Origin: Bin5 sp965200615
Lineage (GTDB): Bacteria > Chloroflexota > Anaerolineae > Caldilineales > Caldilineaceae
Assembly (NCBI GenBank): GCA_965200615.1
Contig: OZ241377.1
Location: 3,906,001-3,970,000, forward strand
DNA length: 64,000 nt
Direction of reading: 5' to 3'
Below, piece by piece: positions 37,859 through 46,470 of this stretch (its first letter is position 1; each line of letters opens with the position of its first letter). The notes under the pieces are model-generated. The model made no database searches. It was given only the letters and a program-made list of their open reading frames with translations, and was not told the DNA's origin. The position numbers and the translations under genes were made by a program.

Positions 37859-38808
37859 TGACGACGAAAGCGATAGCGGGCGCTCGGATATCACTTCCCC
37901 GCTGGACGAGGAACCTCCGCGCCAAAGAGGCAATCGCCGGCTACATTTTCCTGTCGCCCTGGGCACTTGGCCTCATTTTATTTATCGTCGGGCCCATGAT
38001 GACCTCGGGCTTCCTCAGCTTTACCCGGTATGACGTCGTAAATCCCCCTGACTTCGTCGGGTTGAAAAACTTTATCGAAATCTTCACCAAAGACCGGCTC
38101 TTCTGGCCCTCGCTGATGCTGACCTTTCGTTACGCACTGATAGTCGTGCCACTGTCGCTCGTCGGCGCACTCTCAGCGGCTATGCTACTCAATCAGGCGC
38201 TTCGAGGAACAGCTTGGTTCCGGACCTTTTTCTTTCTGCCTCACCTGACGCCCATCGTGGCCTCTGCCGTCCTCTGGGGCTGGATCTTCAACGCCGACGT
38301 GGGGCCGATTAACCATTGGATTCGTGAAATCACTGGCAGCGACAACGCCCCTGGCTGGTTTCGCGATCCGGACTGGGCGATGACCGGCCTGATTATCATG
38401 GCAATGTGGGGCGCAATCGGCGGCAACACCATGTTAATCTTCCTGGCCGGCCTCCAGGGTGTTCCCCAGGAACTATACGACGCCGCCGTCGTTGACGGCG
38501 CCGGTCTCTGGGCAAAGTTTCGCAACGTTACAATCCCCATGCTTACCCCCACCATATTTTTCAATATGGTTCTGGGAATCATCGGCGCGCTCAAAGTCTT
38601 TGCCGCCGCCTTTGTCGCTACCCAGGGCGGCCCGGCTTACGCAACCTGGTTCTACGCCCTTCACATCTATACCCGTGCCTTCCAATACTTTGAGATGGGT
38701 TATGCTTCGGCCCTCGCGTGGATCTTCTTCTTCGTTCTGTTCACCTTTACCTATGTTCAGTTCAGACAGTCGCGTCGATGGGTCTACTACGCAGGGGAGG
38801 TGGACTAA
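37858..38808 (+). CDS. carbohydrate ABC transporter permease, MalF/UgpA type (set 1)
   Basis: The start overlaps the previous stop as TAATG. The 316-residue protein has six hydrophobic segments, beginning with AGYIFLSPWALGLILFIVGP. The cytoplasmic coupling loop is LYDAAVVDGAGLWAKFRNVTIP, the EAA-type motif of MalF-like permeases that contacts the ATPase. The second permease gene follows with a one-base overlap. No ATPase gene is present in the operon. Confidence 0.93.
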   Translation: MTTKAIAGARISLPRWTRNLRAKEAIAGYIFLSPWALGLILFIVGPMMTSGFLSFTRYDVVNPPDFVGLKNFIEIFTKDRLFWPSLMLTFRYALIVVPLSLVGALSAAMLLNQALRGTAWFRTFFFLPHLTPIVASAVLWGWIFNADVGPINHWIREITGSDNAPGWFRDPDWAMTGLIIMAMWGAIGGNTMLIFLAGLQGVPQELYDAAVVDGAGLWAKFRNVTIPMLTPTIFFNMVLGIIGALKVFAAAFVATQGGPAYATWFYALHIYTRAFQYFEMGYASALAWIFFFVLFTFTYVQFRQSRRWVYYAGEVD

Positions 38809-39734
38809 TGGCGGGTGAAGCAATCGCCTCAGGCCGAAAACAGACCGGGAGCGGAATCCATCCAGCTGGGCTCTTCCAGTCAGCCTCATTCCAGCGCGCC
38901 ATAGGCCGAGGAGTCCTTTATTTAATAGCCGTTTCCAGTTCGGCCGTGTTCATGTTTCCCTTTGTCTGGACCGTACTTTCTTCGCTAAAGAGAGGGGGCG
39001 AGCTGTTCAGGTTTCCGCCTACCTGGCTTCCGGAGGTCCCACAGTTTCAGAATTATCCGAAAGTCTTCGAAATCGTGTCCTGGGCCACCTGGACATGGAA
39101 CTCGACCTTCGTGGCGATTGTCTCAACCTTTGGCGCCGTTCTGACGGCAGCTCTCGTCGGTTACTCTTTTGCCCGATTTCGCTACCCAGCGCGCGACGTG
39201 CTGTTCATCATCACCCTCAGCACGATGATGCTGCCGGTAGAGGTTACTCTGATTCCTCTCTACCTCATGTTCGCGAAGATTGGATGGCTGGACACCTACA
39301 GACCGCTGATAATCCCATCTTTTTTCGGGGGCAGCGCCTTTCTTATCTTCCTGATGCGCCAGTTCTTTCTCAGTATTCCAATCGATCTCGATGAGGCAGC
39401 ACGAATTGACGGCGCCGGCTATGTTCGCATCTTTTGGCAAATTCTGATGCCTCTTTCCATTCCTGTCACGGCAACTGCGGCCGTTCTCACTTTCATGTCA
39501 CAGTGGAACGAATTCCTCTACCCCTTCATTTTCCTGAACACAAAGACGAAGTACACACTCGCGATCGGCATTCGCTATTTCCAAGCCGTCGCCGGCTTCG
39601 CCGATGACACTGAGCCTAAATACCACTTGCTTATGGCAGCCAGTGTGATGATGACTGCGCCTATCATCATTATTTTCTTTTTAGCGCAACGGTATCTCGT
39701 CCAGGGGATTGTCATGTCCGGCATAAAAGGATAA
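38808..39734 (+). CDS. carbohydrate ABC transporter permease, MalG/UgpE type (set 1)
   Basis: ATG 38808 overlaps the stop of the first permease (TAATG). About 308 residues with six membrane segments. The coupling loop LDEAARIDGAGYVRIFWQILMP is the EAA motif, and the end QGIVMSGIKG is the usual finish of UgpE-like proteins. An N-terminal extension of about 40 polar residues precedes the first helix. It pairs with the previous permease and with the binding protein that follows. Confidence 0.93.
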   Translation: MAGEAIASGRKQTGSGIHPAGLFQSASFQRAIGRGVLYLIAVSSSAVFMFPFVWTVLSSLKRGGELFRFPPTWLPEVPQFQNYPKVFEIVSWATWTWNSTFVAIVSTFGAVLTAALVGYSFARFRYPARDVLFIITLSTMMLPVEVTLIPLYLMFAKIGWLDTYRPLIIPSFFGGSAFLIFLMRQFFLSIPIDLDEAARIDGAGYVRIFWQILMPLSIPVTATAAVLTFMSQWNEFLYPFIFLNTKTKYTLAIGIRYFQAVAGFADDTEPKYHLLMAASVMMTAPIIIIFFLAQRYLVQGIVMSGIKG

Positions 39735-39794
39735 CGCTCCCCTCTATATCCAGTTCTTTGTCGATTGTTTTCCCACCCACAAGGAGAAAGCACA

Positions 39795-41132
39795 ATGCTT
39801 CACAAACGTGTAAGTCGCCGCCAGTTCCTAGCCGGTTCACTTGCCGCAACCGGCGGCCTCGCCCTGTCTGCCTGTGTTCCTGCCGGCGCACCTGCCGGCG
39901 GCGATTCAGGGGGCTCGATGGAGGCCTCGGAAGAACCCGTCACTGTCCTTTTCCACACGCGCCTGGGTACACACGCCGACTGGCACATCAGCCGTCAGCC
40001 CTTGTTCGAAGAGCAGAATCCCGGCATAAACCTGGAGATCGACGAGTTGCCCGGCAATGAGATGTATCCCAAGATCTACGCTCTTTCCGCCTCCGGCACG
40101 GTTGGCGACGTGGTCTGGACCTACCTCAACAACCCGCCTGAACACAAGGCCAAGGGCGTCCTGATTCCGCTCGACGACATAGTCGCCGCCAAAGACTTCG
40201 ACCTGTCCAATTTCTGGGACTCGCTGCTGGCCGCCCTCACCTTAGACGGCGAACTGCATGCCATACCCAATCACGGGCACTACGGCACTACCGCCTACTA
40301 TCACAACAAGACCCTGATCGAAGAGTCAGGCGGCGAACTCCCTCACCCGGATTGGACCACCGATGACTACGTTGCAATCGGTAAGGCGGTAACGGATCCT
40401 CCCGAGGTCTGGGGAATCCGTTCTTTTGGCACCGGCCAGGAGCACGTTCCATCCTACCTGCGCATCTTCGGCGGCGACGCCATCAACGAAGAAGGCACAA
40501 TGTCCTTGCTGGACCAGGAAGAATCCATCGCCGGCCTGCGCTGGCTCTATGACCTGCAGCACACACATGAAGTCGATCCATGCCAATGCGGCGACGAGGC
40601 CGTAAACAACTTCGTTGCCGGAAAGGTAGGCTCTTTCAACACGACCACAGGCCTCATCGGCCGGTACACCAACATGAAGAACGAGGGCGATATCGTCTTC
40701 GATTGGGATGCCGTCGTGGGACCGGTCGGACCGACAGGACTACGCGGTTCACAGGTGTCAGCCGCTGCCTTTGGCATCACGGGCAACTCCAAACATCCCT
40801 CCGAAGCGTTCCAGGTCCTGGACTTCTATTCGACCAAAGAAGACGGCATCGAGCATGTCTTCTTCGGCGCCGGCAGCCCGGGTGGGCGCAAGGACGTTTG
40901 GGAAAGCGATGAGCTCAACTCCATCCACCCGATCTTCCGCCAGCACCAGCAGATCTATCCTGAAGGCCCGCGCAAGTGGCACCGCCCGGCCAATGCTCGC
41001 ACGTCGGAGTTCGTCGATACGATGAACAACAACCTTCAGGCCATTTGGACGCAGGCAGTGGAGTTCGAAGAAGGTGTCGAACAGACCCATCTCCTCGTCC
41101 AAGAGGTCCTGGACAAGGAACCGCTGGCCTAA
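39795..41132 (+). CDS. extracellular sugar-binding lipoprotein (set 1)
   Basis: ATG 39795 follows AAGGAG. The leader has the twin-arginine motif SRRQFLAGS, a hydrophobic stretch and a lipobox ending LSAC, so it is probably exported by Tat and lipid-anchored. The mature part has the shape of a family 1 solute-binding protein (about 445 residues total), with conserved ends such as EQNPGINLEIDELPGNEMYPKI. It comes after two permeases and is followed by a strong stem-loop. The ligand cannot be read from sequence. Confidence 0.92.
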   Translation: MLHKRVSRRQFLAGSLAATGGLALSACVPAGAPAGGDSGGSMEASEEPVTVLFHTRLGTHADWHISRQPLFEEQNPGINLEIDELPGNEMYPKIYALSASGTVGDVVWTYLNNPPEHKAKGVLIPLDDIVAAKDFDLSNFWDSLLAALTLDGELHAIPNHGHYGTTAYYHNKTLIEESGGELPHPDWTTDDYVAIGKAVTDPPEVWGIRSFGTGQEHVPSYLRIFGGDAINEEGTMSLLDQEESIAGLRWLYDLQHTHEVDPCQCGDEAVNNFVAGKVGSFNTTTGLIGRYTNMKNEGDIVFDWDAVVGPVGPTGLRGSQVSAAAFGITGNSKHPSEAFQVLDFYSTKEDGIEHVFFGAGSPGGRKDVWESDELNSIHPIFRQHQQIYPEGPRKWHRPANARTSEFVDTMNNNLQAIWTQAVEFEEGVEQTHLLVQEVLDKEPLA

Positions 41133-41154
41133 GTCAGGCCCTTCTGTGATATGC

Positions 41155-41192
41155 GCTGCAGTTCAGAAGCCTGTGGGTGTCTGAACTGCAGC
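41155..41192 (+). terminator. stem-loop after the first binding-protein gene
   Basis: GCTGCAGTTCAGA (41155-41167) and TCTGAACTGCAGC (41180-41192) form a perfect 13-base-pair stem with a 12-base loop, followed by a short T-rich run (TTTCTC). It lies between the two binding-protein genes. It could terminate or attenuate transcription, or protect the 3' end of the upstream message. Confidence 0.75.
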
Positions 41193-41241
41193 TTTCTCCG
41201 AGGAATTCCCTTTCCCTATCCACTGTTCAGGAGGCAATTGA

Positions 41242-42585
41242 ATGAGGAACCACGTATCCAGACGTTCGTTCTTGCAGGGCGCCCTGGCAGTCTCTGCCGG
41301 CGCGCTTGCCGCATGCGTCGCCCCGGCCGCCCCGGCAGGTGACATGGACGACGAAGGCGTCGCAATGGAGTCTGTCCACCTGCGCTGGGACACCTTCCGC
41401 GGCATCGGCAGCGGCTGGAACGAAGAGCGCATCGAAACATTCACCGAGATGCACCCCGACGTGACCATCGAGCTGCGGCCCCTGGCCGGCTCGGGCCAGC
41501 AGGACAATTATGCCAAGATGTACGCGGCCCAGGCCGCCGGCGACCTTGGCGAAATCATCGCCTTCGATCCCTCTCATTACCACTTTTGGCGCGCGATCAA
41601 CAAGAACATCATCATGCCCATCGACGAGCTGGTCGCCGCCGATGGCACCGATCTGAGCCAGTGGTTTGAACACTTCCTGGGCTTGCAGTATTACCAGGGC
41701 AAACTCTACGGGTTCCCCAGTTGGGGGTGGGCCGGCTTCGATACGCTCGTTACCAACGCCGTGCACCTGGAAGAGGCCGGCATCGATCTGCCCGACCCGA
41801 CAGGAAACGACGTCTCGATCGACACCATAGACGAGTGGGCACACTCTTTCTACGTCGAAGGCGAGCGTTTCGGGCTGAACATCAGCCACAACGAAGCAAC
41901 TGTCGTGGTCCTTTGCCGTCTGTTCGGCAGCTCCCTCATCAATGAGGAAGGCACCAAGTGCCTGCTGCTCGACGACCCCAAAGCCACAGAAGCGATGCGC
42001 TGGGCCTATAAGCTGGGCGTAGAAGAGCAAGTGCTTCCGGCCCCCGGCGACCTCGAAAACACCGGCGGCGCGCTCGTAGCAGGGCTTCTCACCATGAACT
42101 GGTGCGGTTCGCTCTGCGTGCGCAACTTCAAGAATCAGATTGAAGACGAAACGGTCGCCAAGGCCTGGCAAATCCTCTTCCCGTTGCGCGAGGACGGCCG
42201 CATCCCCTCGCAGCTGCGCGGCGGCACCTGGAACCTTCGCACCGATCAGGACCACGCCGACGTCGGCTACCAGTTCCTCCTGCATATTGCAGGACACGAC
42301 GGCAGCCTCGACTTTAACCTGGTCGCCCGGAACTTCGCGATGGTGCGCCCTGACGTAGTCCAGTCTCTCATTGACGAGGACCCGATCCACGAGTGGTTTA
42401 TCCCGAGTCTCGAGAACGGGATTCCCGCCCATGCGCCGGCCAACTCTCGCGGGCGCGAGTATACCTCGGCCGTGCAGCAGTGGACCGACCTGCTCCTTGA
42501 CCCGCACCAGCCGGTTGAGTTCGAGAAGGGCTTGCAGGACCTGCACGACAATATCCAGGCAGTACTCGACGAGGATCCAGCGTAG
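41242..42585 (+). CDS. extracellular sugar-binding lipoprotein (set 2)
   Basis: ATG 41242 follows AGGAGG. The leader SRRSFLQGALAVSAGALAAC again combines a twin-arginine motif and a lipobox. The mature domain of about 420 residues is a family 1 solute-binding protein, clearly different from the set 1 protein, so the ligands probably differ. Conserved parts include IETFTEMHPDVTIELRP and MNWCGSLC. It is followed by a second strong stem-loop and then by its own pair of permeases. Confidence 0.92.
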   Translation: MRNHVSRRSFLQGALAVSAGALAACVAPAAPAGDMDDEGVAMESVHLRWDTFRGIGSGWNEERIETFTEMHPDVTIELRPLAGSGQQDNYAKMYAAQAAGDLGEIIAFDPSHYHFWRAINKNIIMPIDELVAADGTDLSQWFEHFLGLQYYQGKLYGFPSWGWAGFDTLVTNAVHLEEAGIDLPDPTGNDVSIDTIDEWAHSFYVEGERFGLNISHNEATVVVLCRLFGSSLINEEGTKCLLLDDPKATEAMRWAYKLGVEEQVLPAPGDLENTGGALVAGLLTMNWCGSLCVRNFKNQIEDETVAKAWQILFPLREDGRIPSQLRGGTWNLRTDQDHADVGYQFLLHIAGHDGSLDFNLVARNFAMVRPDVVQSLIDEDPIHEWFIPSLENGIPAHAPANSRGREYTSAVQQWTDLLLDPHQPVEFEKGLQDLHDNIQAVLDEDPA

Positions 42586-42604
42586 ACCTCTCAGGCACGA
42601 ATTG

Positions 42605-42642
42605 AGCGCTGGGCAGGTCGGAGGCCGATTCTGCCCGGCGCT
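42605..42642 (+). terminator. stem-loop between binding protein and permease genes (set 2)
   Basis: AGCGCTGGGCAG (42605-42616) pairs with CTGCCCGGCGCT (42631-42642) over 12 base pairs with one G-T pair. The loop has 14 bases. No long T run follows. The position after a binding-protein gene matches stem-loops that give more binding protein than permease in other bacteria. Confidence 0.7.
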
Positions 42643-42662
42643 TACTATTCTTGGAGATGCAA

Positions 42663-43607
42663 ATGGCGACCCTGACCAGCCGTCTCAAATTTCCGGGCTT
42701 GTCAGAAAAACTGACGACGACAAAGCAGAGGCGGGAAAACTTCTACGGTTATCTCTTCCTCACGCCTTGGCTGCTTGGATTCTTTGGGCTGTTTATCGGC
42801 CCCGGGTTGGGATCTCTCTTTTTCAGCTTTACCAAGTATGACGTACTCAGCCCGCCCGAGTGGATCGGACTCGACAACTACATCAAGATGTTCACCGATG
42901 ATCCGCTCTTTTACACTTCTTTGGGGCGAACCTTCTACTATGCGGGATTGGGCGTTCCTCTCGGCGTTATCGGCTCAATGTTTCTGGCGATCCTGCTCAA
43001 TGCCAAACTGAGGGGACTGGCCATGTACCGGACGCTCTTCTTTATGCCTTCGTTGGTGCCCATAGTGGCTTCGGTTGTCCTCTGGAAATGGCTGCTCCAC
43101 GCTGATTTCGGAATAATTAACCAGTGGCTAATCGACATTGGATGGTCCGACCCACCCGGCTGGTTCGGCGACCGCCGCTGGGCTATTCCCTCGCTCATAA
43201 TGATGGGCCTCTGGCAGGGACTGGGCGGCACACGCATGATCATTTTCCTGGCCGGGCTACAGGGAATCCCGGAGTCCCTGTACGAAGCTGCAGCCATTGA
43301 CGGCGCCACCGCGCTGCACAAATTGCGCCACGTTACGATCCCTCTGCTGACGCCAACAATCTTTTTCAACATGGTTCTTGGAATCATCGGCGGGCTGCAG
43401 GTGTTCACCGCCGCATTCGTAGCCACCGAAGGCGGGCCGGGTTTCGCTACAACATTCTACAGTTTGCACCTGTACCGTCACGCATTCGACTACTGGAACA
43501 TGGGCTACGCATCGTCCCTGGCCTGGTTTTTTGCATTCGTTATTGTCTCGATGACAATCTGGCAACTGCGTCTTTCGCGCCGCTGGGTCTTTTACTACGG
43601 GAGCTAG
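42663..43607 (+). CDS. carbohydrate ABC transporter permease, MalF/UgpA type (set 2)
   Basis: ATG 42663 has GGAG six bases upstream; earlier ATG 42657 and TTG 42651 are in frame but badly spaced. About 314 residues with six membrane segments, starting FYGYLFLTPWLLGFFGLFIG. The coupling loop is LYEAAAIDGATALHKLRHVTIP. It is similar in plan to the set 1 permease at 37858, which suggests duplication of the transporter cassette. Confidence 0.93.
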   Translation: MATLTSRLKFPGLSEKLTTTKQRRENFYGYLFLTPWLLGFFGLFIGPGLGSLFFSFTKYDVLSPPEWIGLDNYIKMFTDDPLFYTSLGRTFYYAGLGVPLGVIGSMFLAILLNAKLRGLAMYRTLFFMPSLVPIVASVVLWKWLLHADFGIINQWLIDIGWSDPPGWFGDRRWAIPSLIMMGLWQGLGGTRMIIFLAGLQGIPESLYEAAAIDGATALHKLRHVTIPLLTPTIFFNMVLGIIGGLQVFTAAFVATEGGPGFATTFYSLHLYRHAFDYWNMGYASSLAWFFAFVIVSMTIWQLRLSRRWVFYYGS

Positions 43608-43613
43608 AGCAAC

Positions 43614-44513
43614 ATGGCCGCAACCATCGACCGTCTTCCCAGCACGGACATCAGCGGCGACGTCTACCGTCGCGGACGCACGCAGATCCAAAAGGCAGTG
43701 ACCTACATATTGCTGACTGCCGCCGGACTCATGTTCGCCTTTCCTCTGTTCTGGACCGTCTCAAGCTCTCTGCAGACCTGGCAGGAACTGCGCTCCTACG
43801 AACCGCACTTGCTTCCCTCAATTCCCCAATGGGCCAACTATGCCCAGGTCTTCCAGTCCGTTCCGTTCGCTCGCTGGATGGGAAACAGCTTTCTGATCAC
43901 GGCTATCACGATTCCAGGCGTCATCATCACCGGCTCTCTCACAGCATACTCTTTTGCCCGCTTTAACTATGTTGGCAAGGAGTTTTGGTTCGTCCTCATG
44001 CTCGGCACGATGATGATTCCGACACAAGTGACACTCATCCCTCAGTACGTGCTGTTTTTCAACCTGAAACTGATCAATACCTATGTGCCCCTAACGATAG
44101 GTTCCTGGCTCGGGGGCGGCGCATTCATGATTTTCCTTCTGCGGCAGTTCATCATGTCGATCCCCCGCGACTTGGACGAGGCCGCCCTGATGGACGGGGC
44201 GTCGCCAATACGCATTCTGTGGGGAGTCCTTTTGCCCCTGATGAAACCAGCGCTGACCACAGTCGCTATTCTTCAGTTCCTCGGTGACTGGAATGAGTTC
44301 TTCGGACCATTCATTTACCTGAGCAAGGTGGAACTCTTTACAGCCGCAGTCGGCCTCCGATTCTTCCAAAACATACCGCTCGAATCGAGAGACCCACGCG
44401 ATCACCTGCTCATGGCCGCAGCTGCAATCATGACGATTCCCGTCATCACCCTTTTCGCCGCCGCCCAACGCTACTTTATCCAGGGCGTCGTCCTCAGCGG
44501 CCTCAAGATCTGA
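43614..44513 (+). CDS. carbohydrate ABC transporter permease, MalG/UgpE type (set 2)
   Basis: The 299-residue protein starts six bases after the previous gene. It has six membrane segments and the coupling loop LDEAALMDGASPIRILWGVLLP, and ends QGVVLSGLKI. It completes the second permease pair. As in set 1, no ATPase is encoded nearby, so both transporters must use an ATPase from elsewhere, as MsmK-dependent systems do. Confidence 0.93.
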   Translation: MAATIDRLPSTDISGDVYRRGRTQIQKAVTYILLTAAGLMFAFPLFWTVSSSLQTWQELRSYEPHLLPSIPQWANYAQVFQSVPFARWMGNSFLITAITIPGVIITGSLTAYSFARFNYVGKEFWFVLMLGTMMIPTQVTLIPQYVLFFNLKLINTYVPLTIGSWLGGGAFMIFLLRQFIMSIPRDLDEAALMDGASPIRILWGVLLPLMKPALTTVAILQFLGDWNEFFGPFIYLSKVELFTAAVGLRFFQNIPLESRDPRDHLLMAAAAIMTIPVITLFAAAQRYFIQGVVLSGLKI

Positions 44514-44521
44514 GCAATAGC

Positions 44522-45223
44522 GTGCCCACCAGAAATCCAGTACGCCCCGCTCGCATTCCTATTTACGCAGAGGACTGTTTAACGGCGCTCGCGTCAGCCG
44601 GACTGGGACAGGCGATCTCTTTGGGAGGGGCATTCGGTCTGTTACACTACCTTGATCACAGGCCGACACACGACGTTGACGCATGGTGGTCAGAGAGCGT
44701 GTCAACTGCCCAAAGAAGACGAGTGGTGGAACTGATCTCAGGCGTACTGGCCGGCCATGGAGAGTTGAGGTTACGCGAGTGGGGCGATGTTGTCAGTATA
44801 GAGCTGCGCCGCGAAAAGAGGACCGTTTTCAGCTTTCAGATTGCGGATCGATCTGTTCAACTGAAGAAATCAGTTCCCTCCCAGTGGACTGAAGTCCAAC
44901 TCGACAGCCTCAACGACCTGATTGCCAGTAAGATGGTCGCTCTTGTCGAAAGAGGGGCGCCGCGAGACTTTCTTGACATATTCGCAGTATGTGAAGCCGA
45001 ACTCGCCAACCCCCTGGAGTGCTGGCGGCTTTGGCACAGAAGGCAGGAGCGAAGCGGGGGATCGACTTCCCGCTCTCGCGCAACGCTGGCGATTACCACA
45101 AATCTCTCACGCATTGAATTGCGGCGACCTTTGCTCAGCATCGCGAATCGACAGCAAAGGGAAGAAGCGGAGAGAACCAGAAGCTGGTTCAAAGAAGAGT
45201 TTATCCATGCAGGAATGGATTGA
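44522..45223 (+). CDS. AbiEii/MNT-like nucleotidyltransferase
   Basis: A GTG start just eight bases after the permease gene gives 233 residues. The signature SLGGAFGLLHYLDHRPTHDVDAW has the nucleotidyltransferase GG followed by D-x-D (DVD), as in AbiEii-type toxins and other DUF1814-like proteins. LNDLIASKMVALVERGAPRDFLDIF is the second conserved block of that group. The last 60 residues are less typical. A 101-residue gene overlaps its end by 17 bases and could be a partner. Toxin activity is an inference; related proteins also have other roles. Confidence 0.75.
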   Translation: MPTRNPVRPARIPIYAEDCLTALASAGLGQAISLGGAFGLLHYLDHRPTHDVDAWWSESVSTAQRRRVVELISGVLAGHGELRLREWGDVVSIELRREKRTVFSFQIADRSVQLKKSVPSQWTEVQLDSLNDLIASKMVALVERGAPRDFLDIFAVCEAELANPLECWRLWHRRQERSGGSTSRSRATLAITTNLSRIELRRPLLSIANRQQREEAERTRSWFKEEFIHAGMD

Positions 45224-45512
45224 CGGGGCACTTTATCCCGAAATGGAGCCGCCTGAGGCTCTGGAGACCTTGGCCGATCGAGTGGACTTTCTGGCCCGCC
45301 TTTGCGGCGCCTGGGACTTCGGGATTCTGCCTTATGAAGAAACCGTCAACGAAATCAAACGTCCGGAATGGCGCGAGGCGGTAGACGCTTGCCAAATGCT
45401 CACCTCAGTAGCCTACCAGATCTTGCGCGACTGGCACGATCTCCCACCTGTGCCCTACATTGGCAAAGAGTTCGATTACATCAACGAAGACCCTTTTCTT
45501 GAGCGCATTTAG
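45207..45512 (+). CDS. small unknown protein overlapping the nucleotidyltransferase gene
   Basis: ATG 45207 lies inside the end of the nucleotidyltransferase gene (17 bases of overlap), so translation is probably coupled. The 101-residue product is acidic and helical (MEPPEALETLADRVDFLARL), rich in tryptophan and aspartate. No family recognised. If the pair is a toxin-antitoxin system, this would be the antitoxin, but the order toxin-first is unusual for AbiE-type modules. Confidence 0.6.
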   Translation: MQEWIDGALYPEMEPPEALETLADRVDFLARLCGAWDFGILPYEETVNEIKRPEWREAVDACQMLTSVAYQILRDWHDLPPVPYIGKEFDYINEDPFLERI

Positions 45513-45594
45513 CAAGAGTGCAGGATTTCCGACCAAGACAAGTCACCAAGATATTCGTAACCGTCATTTTCAGGCCGCGAACGCTCCTGCTGAA

Positions 45595-46470
45595 TCATTC
45601 AACTGCGGGAAGCGACCCCACCAGTTCTCGCAGCATCTCCTCCAACGTCGGCTCATCCGGGTCCTCCGGCGTGCGGTCCGCCAGCGCGGAAGCGCCGACA
45701 AGGCGGTAGACGTCGGCCGCGCCTTCGTGAAACTTGGGCGACATGCCTACGCCCGCCATCGTAGCCGCGATCTCCTCCATCTCGCCGACCCACCGGCGTG
45801 ACTTCGGCGGCATACTCGGTAGCCCCTGCATCCTTTTCAGCATTGCGGGCTGGCTCATATCGTACTCGTCAAACAGAGCGTCGCGTATTCCCAGCGCCTC
45901 AGCCGCGACCAGCAGGTTTGTGCAAAGCGCGGTCAGGCCCTTCGTCAGTCCTGCATAGCACATCTTGATAGCCGAAGCGTCACCCACCCGGTCGCTGATA
46001 ACCGGCATGTCCAGACCGTAGTCTTCGAGTCGCGCCAGCTCGCCCGCGTGGACGCCGGACGCGTAGAAGCGGGTCGTCCCTTCCCGGCGAGGAGGCGGCC
46101 CAATGATCGAAGCATCTGCGAAGCGGCCGCCGGCGCCGGCGATAGTTTCTCCAATCTTTATCGCCGTCTGCGGCGAGACCGCATTGCAGTCTGCGTAGAG
46201 CAGGTCTGCGCCTGTCCGCCGGAGCGCTTGGGCCACCGTCTGCGCGGCCGCCGCAGCCTGCGCGGGCACAAGAATACACAGCACGACATCCGCCTCCTCA
46301 ACCAGCGCATCGTAGGAATCTACATCTTCAATCCCGACCTTTTCCGCCAGACCCCGTGTCCGTGCGCTGCGGTCCGCCAGGTGAGCGATCACCCGCAGAC
46401 CGGTCCCCTTCAACCTCTCACCGACTGTATGGCCCATGTCTCCAGGGCTCAGGATAGCAACTGTGTTCAT
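45595..46470 (-). CDS. NAD(P)-binding 6-phosphogluconate-dehydrogenase-like protein (DUF1932 type)
   Basis: The 291-residue protein starts with a Rossmann loop VAILSPGDMGHTVGERL, in which GPGxMG is altered to SPGDMG. The rest resembles beta-hydroxyacid dehydrogenases: ADCNAVSPQTAIKIGE, GPPPRREGTTRFYASG and a helical C-terminal domain with the KMCYAGLTKG lysine. Its start overlaps the stop of the mannonate-dehydratase-like gene (ATGA), so they are cotranscribed. It probably acts on a sugar-derived hydroxy acid, as inferred from this neighbour. Confidence 0.82.
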   Translation of the reverse strand: MNTVAILSPGDMGHTVGERLKGTGLRVIAHLADRSARTRGLAEKVGIEDVDSYDALVEEADVVLCILVPAQAAAAAQTVAQALRRTGADLLYADCNAVSPQTAIKIGETIAGAGGRFADASIIGPPPRREGTTRFYASGVHAGELARLEDYGLDMPVISDRVGDASAIKMCYAGLTKGLTALCTNLLVAAEALGIRDALFDEYDMSQPAMLKRMQGLPSMPPKSRRWVGEMEEIAATMAGVGMSPKFHEGAADVYRLVGASALADRTPEDPDEPTLEEMLRELVGSLPAVE

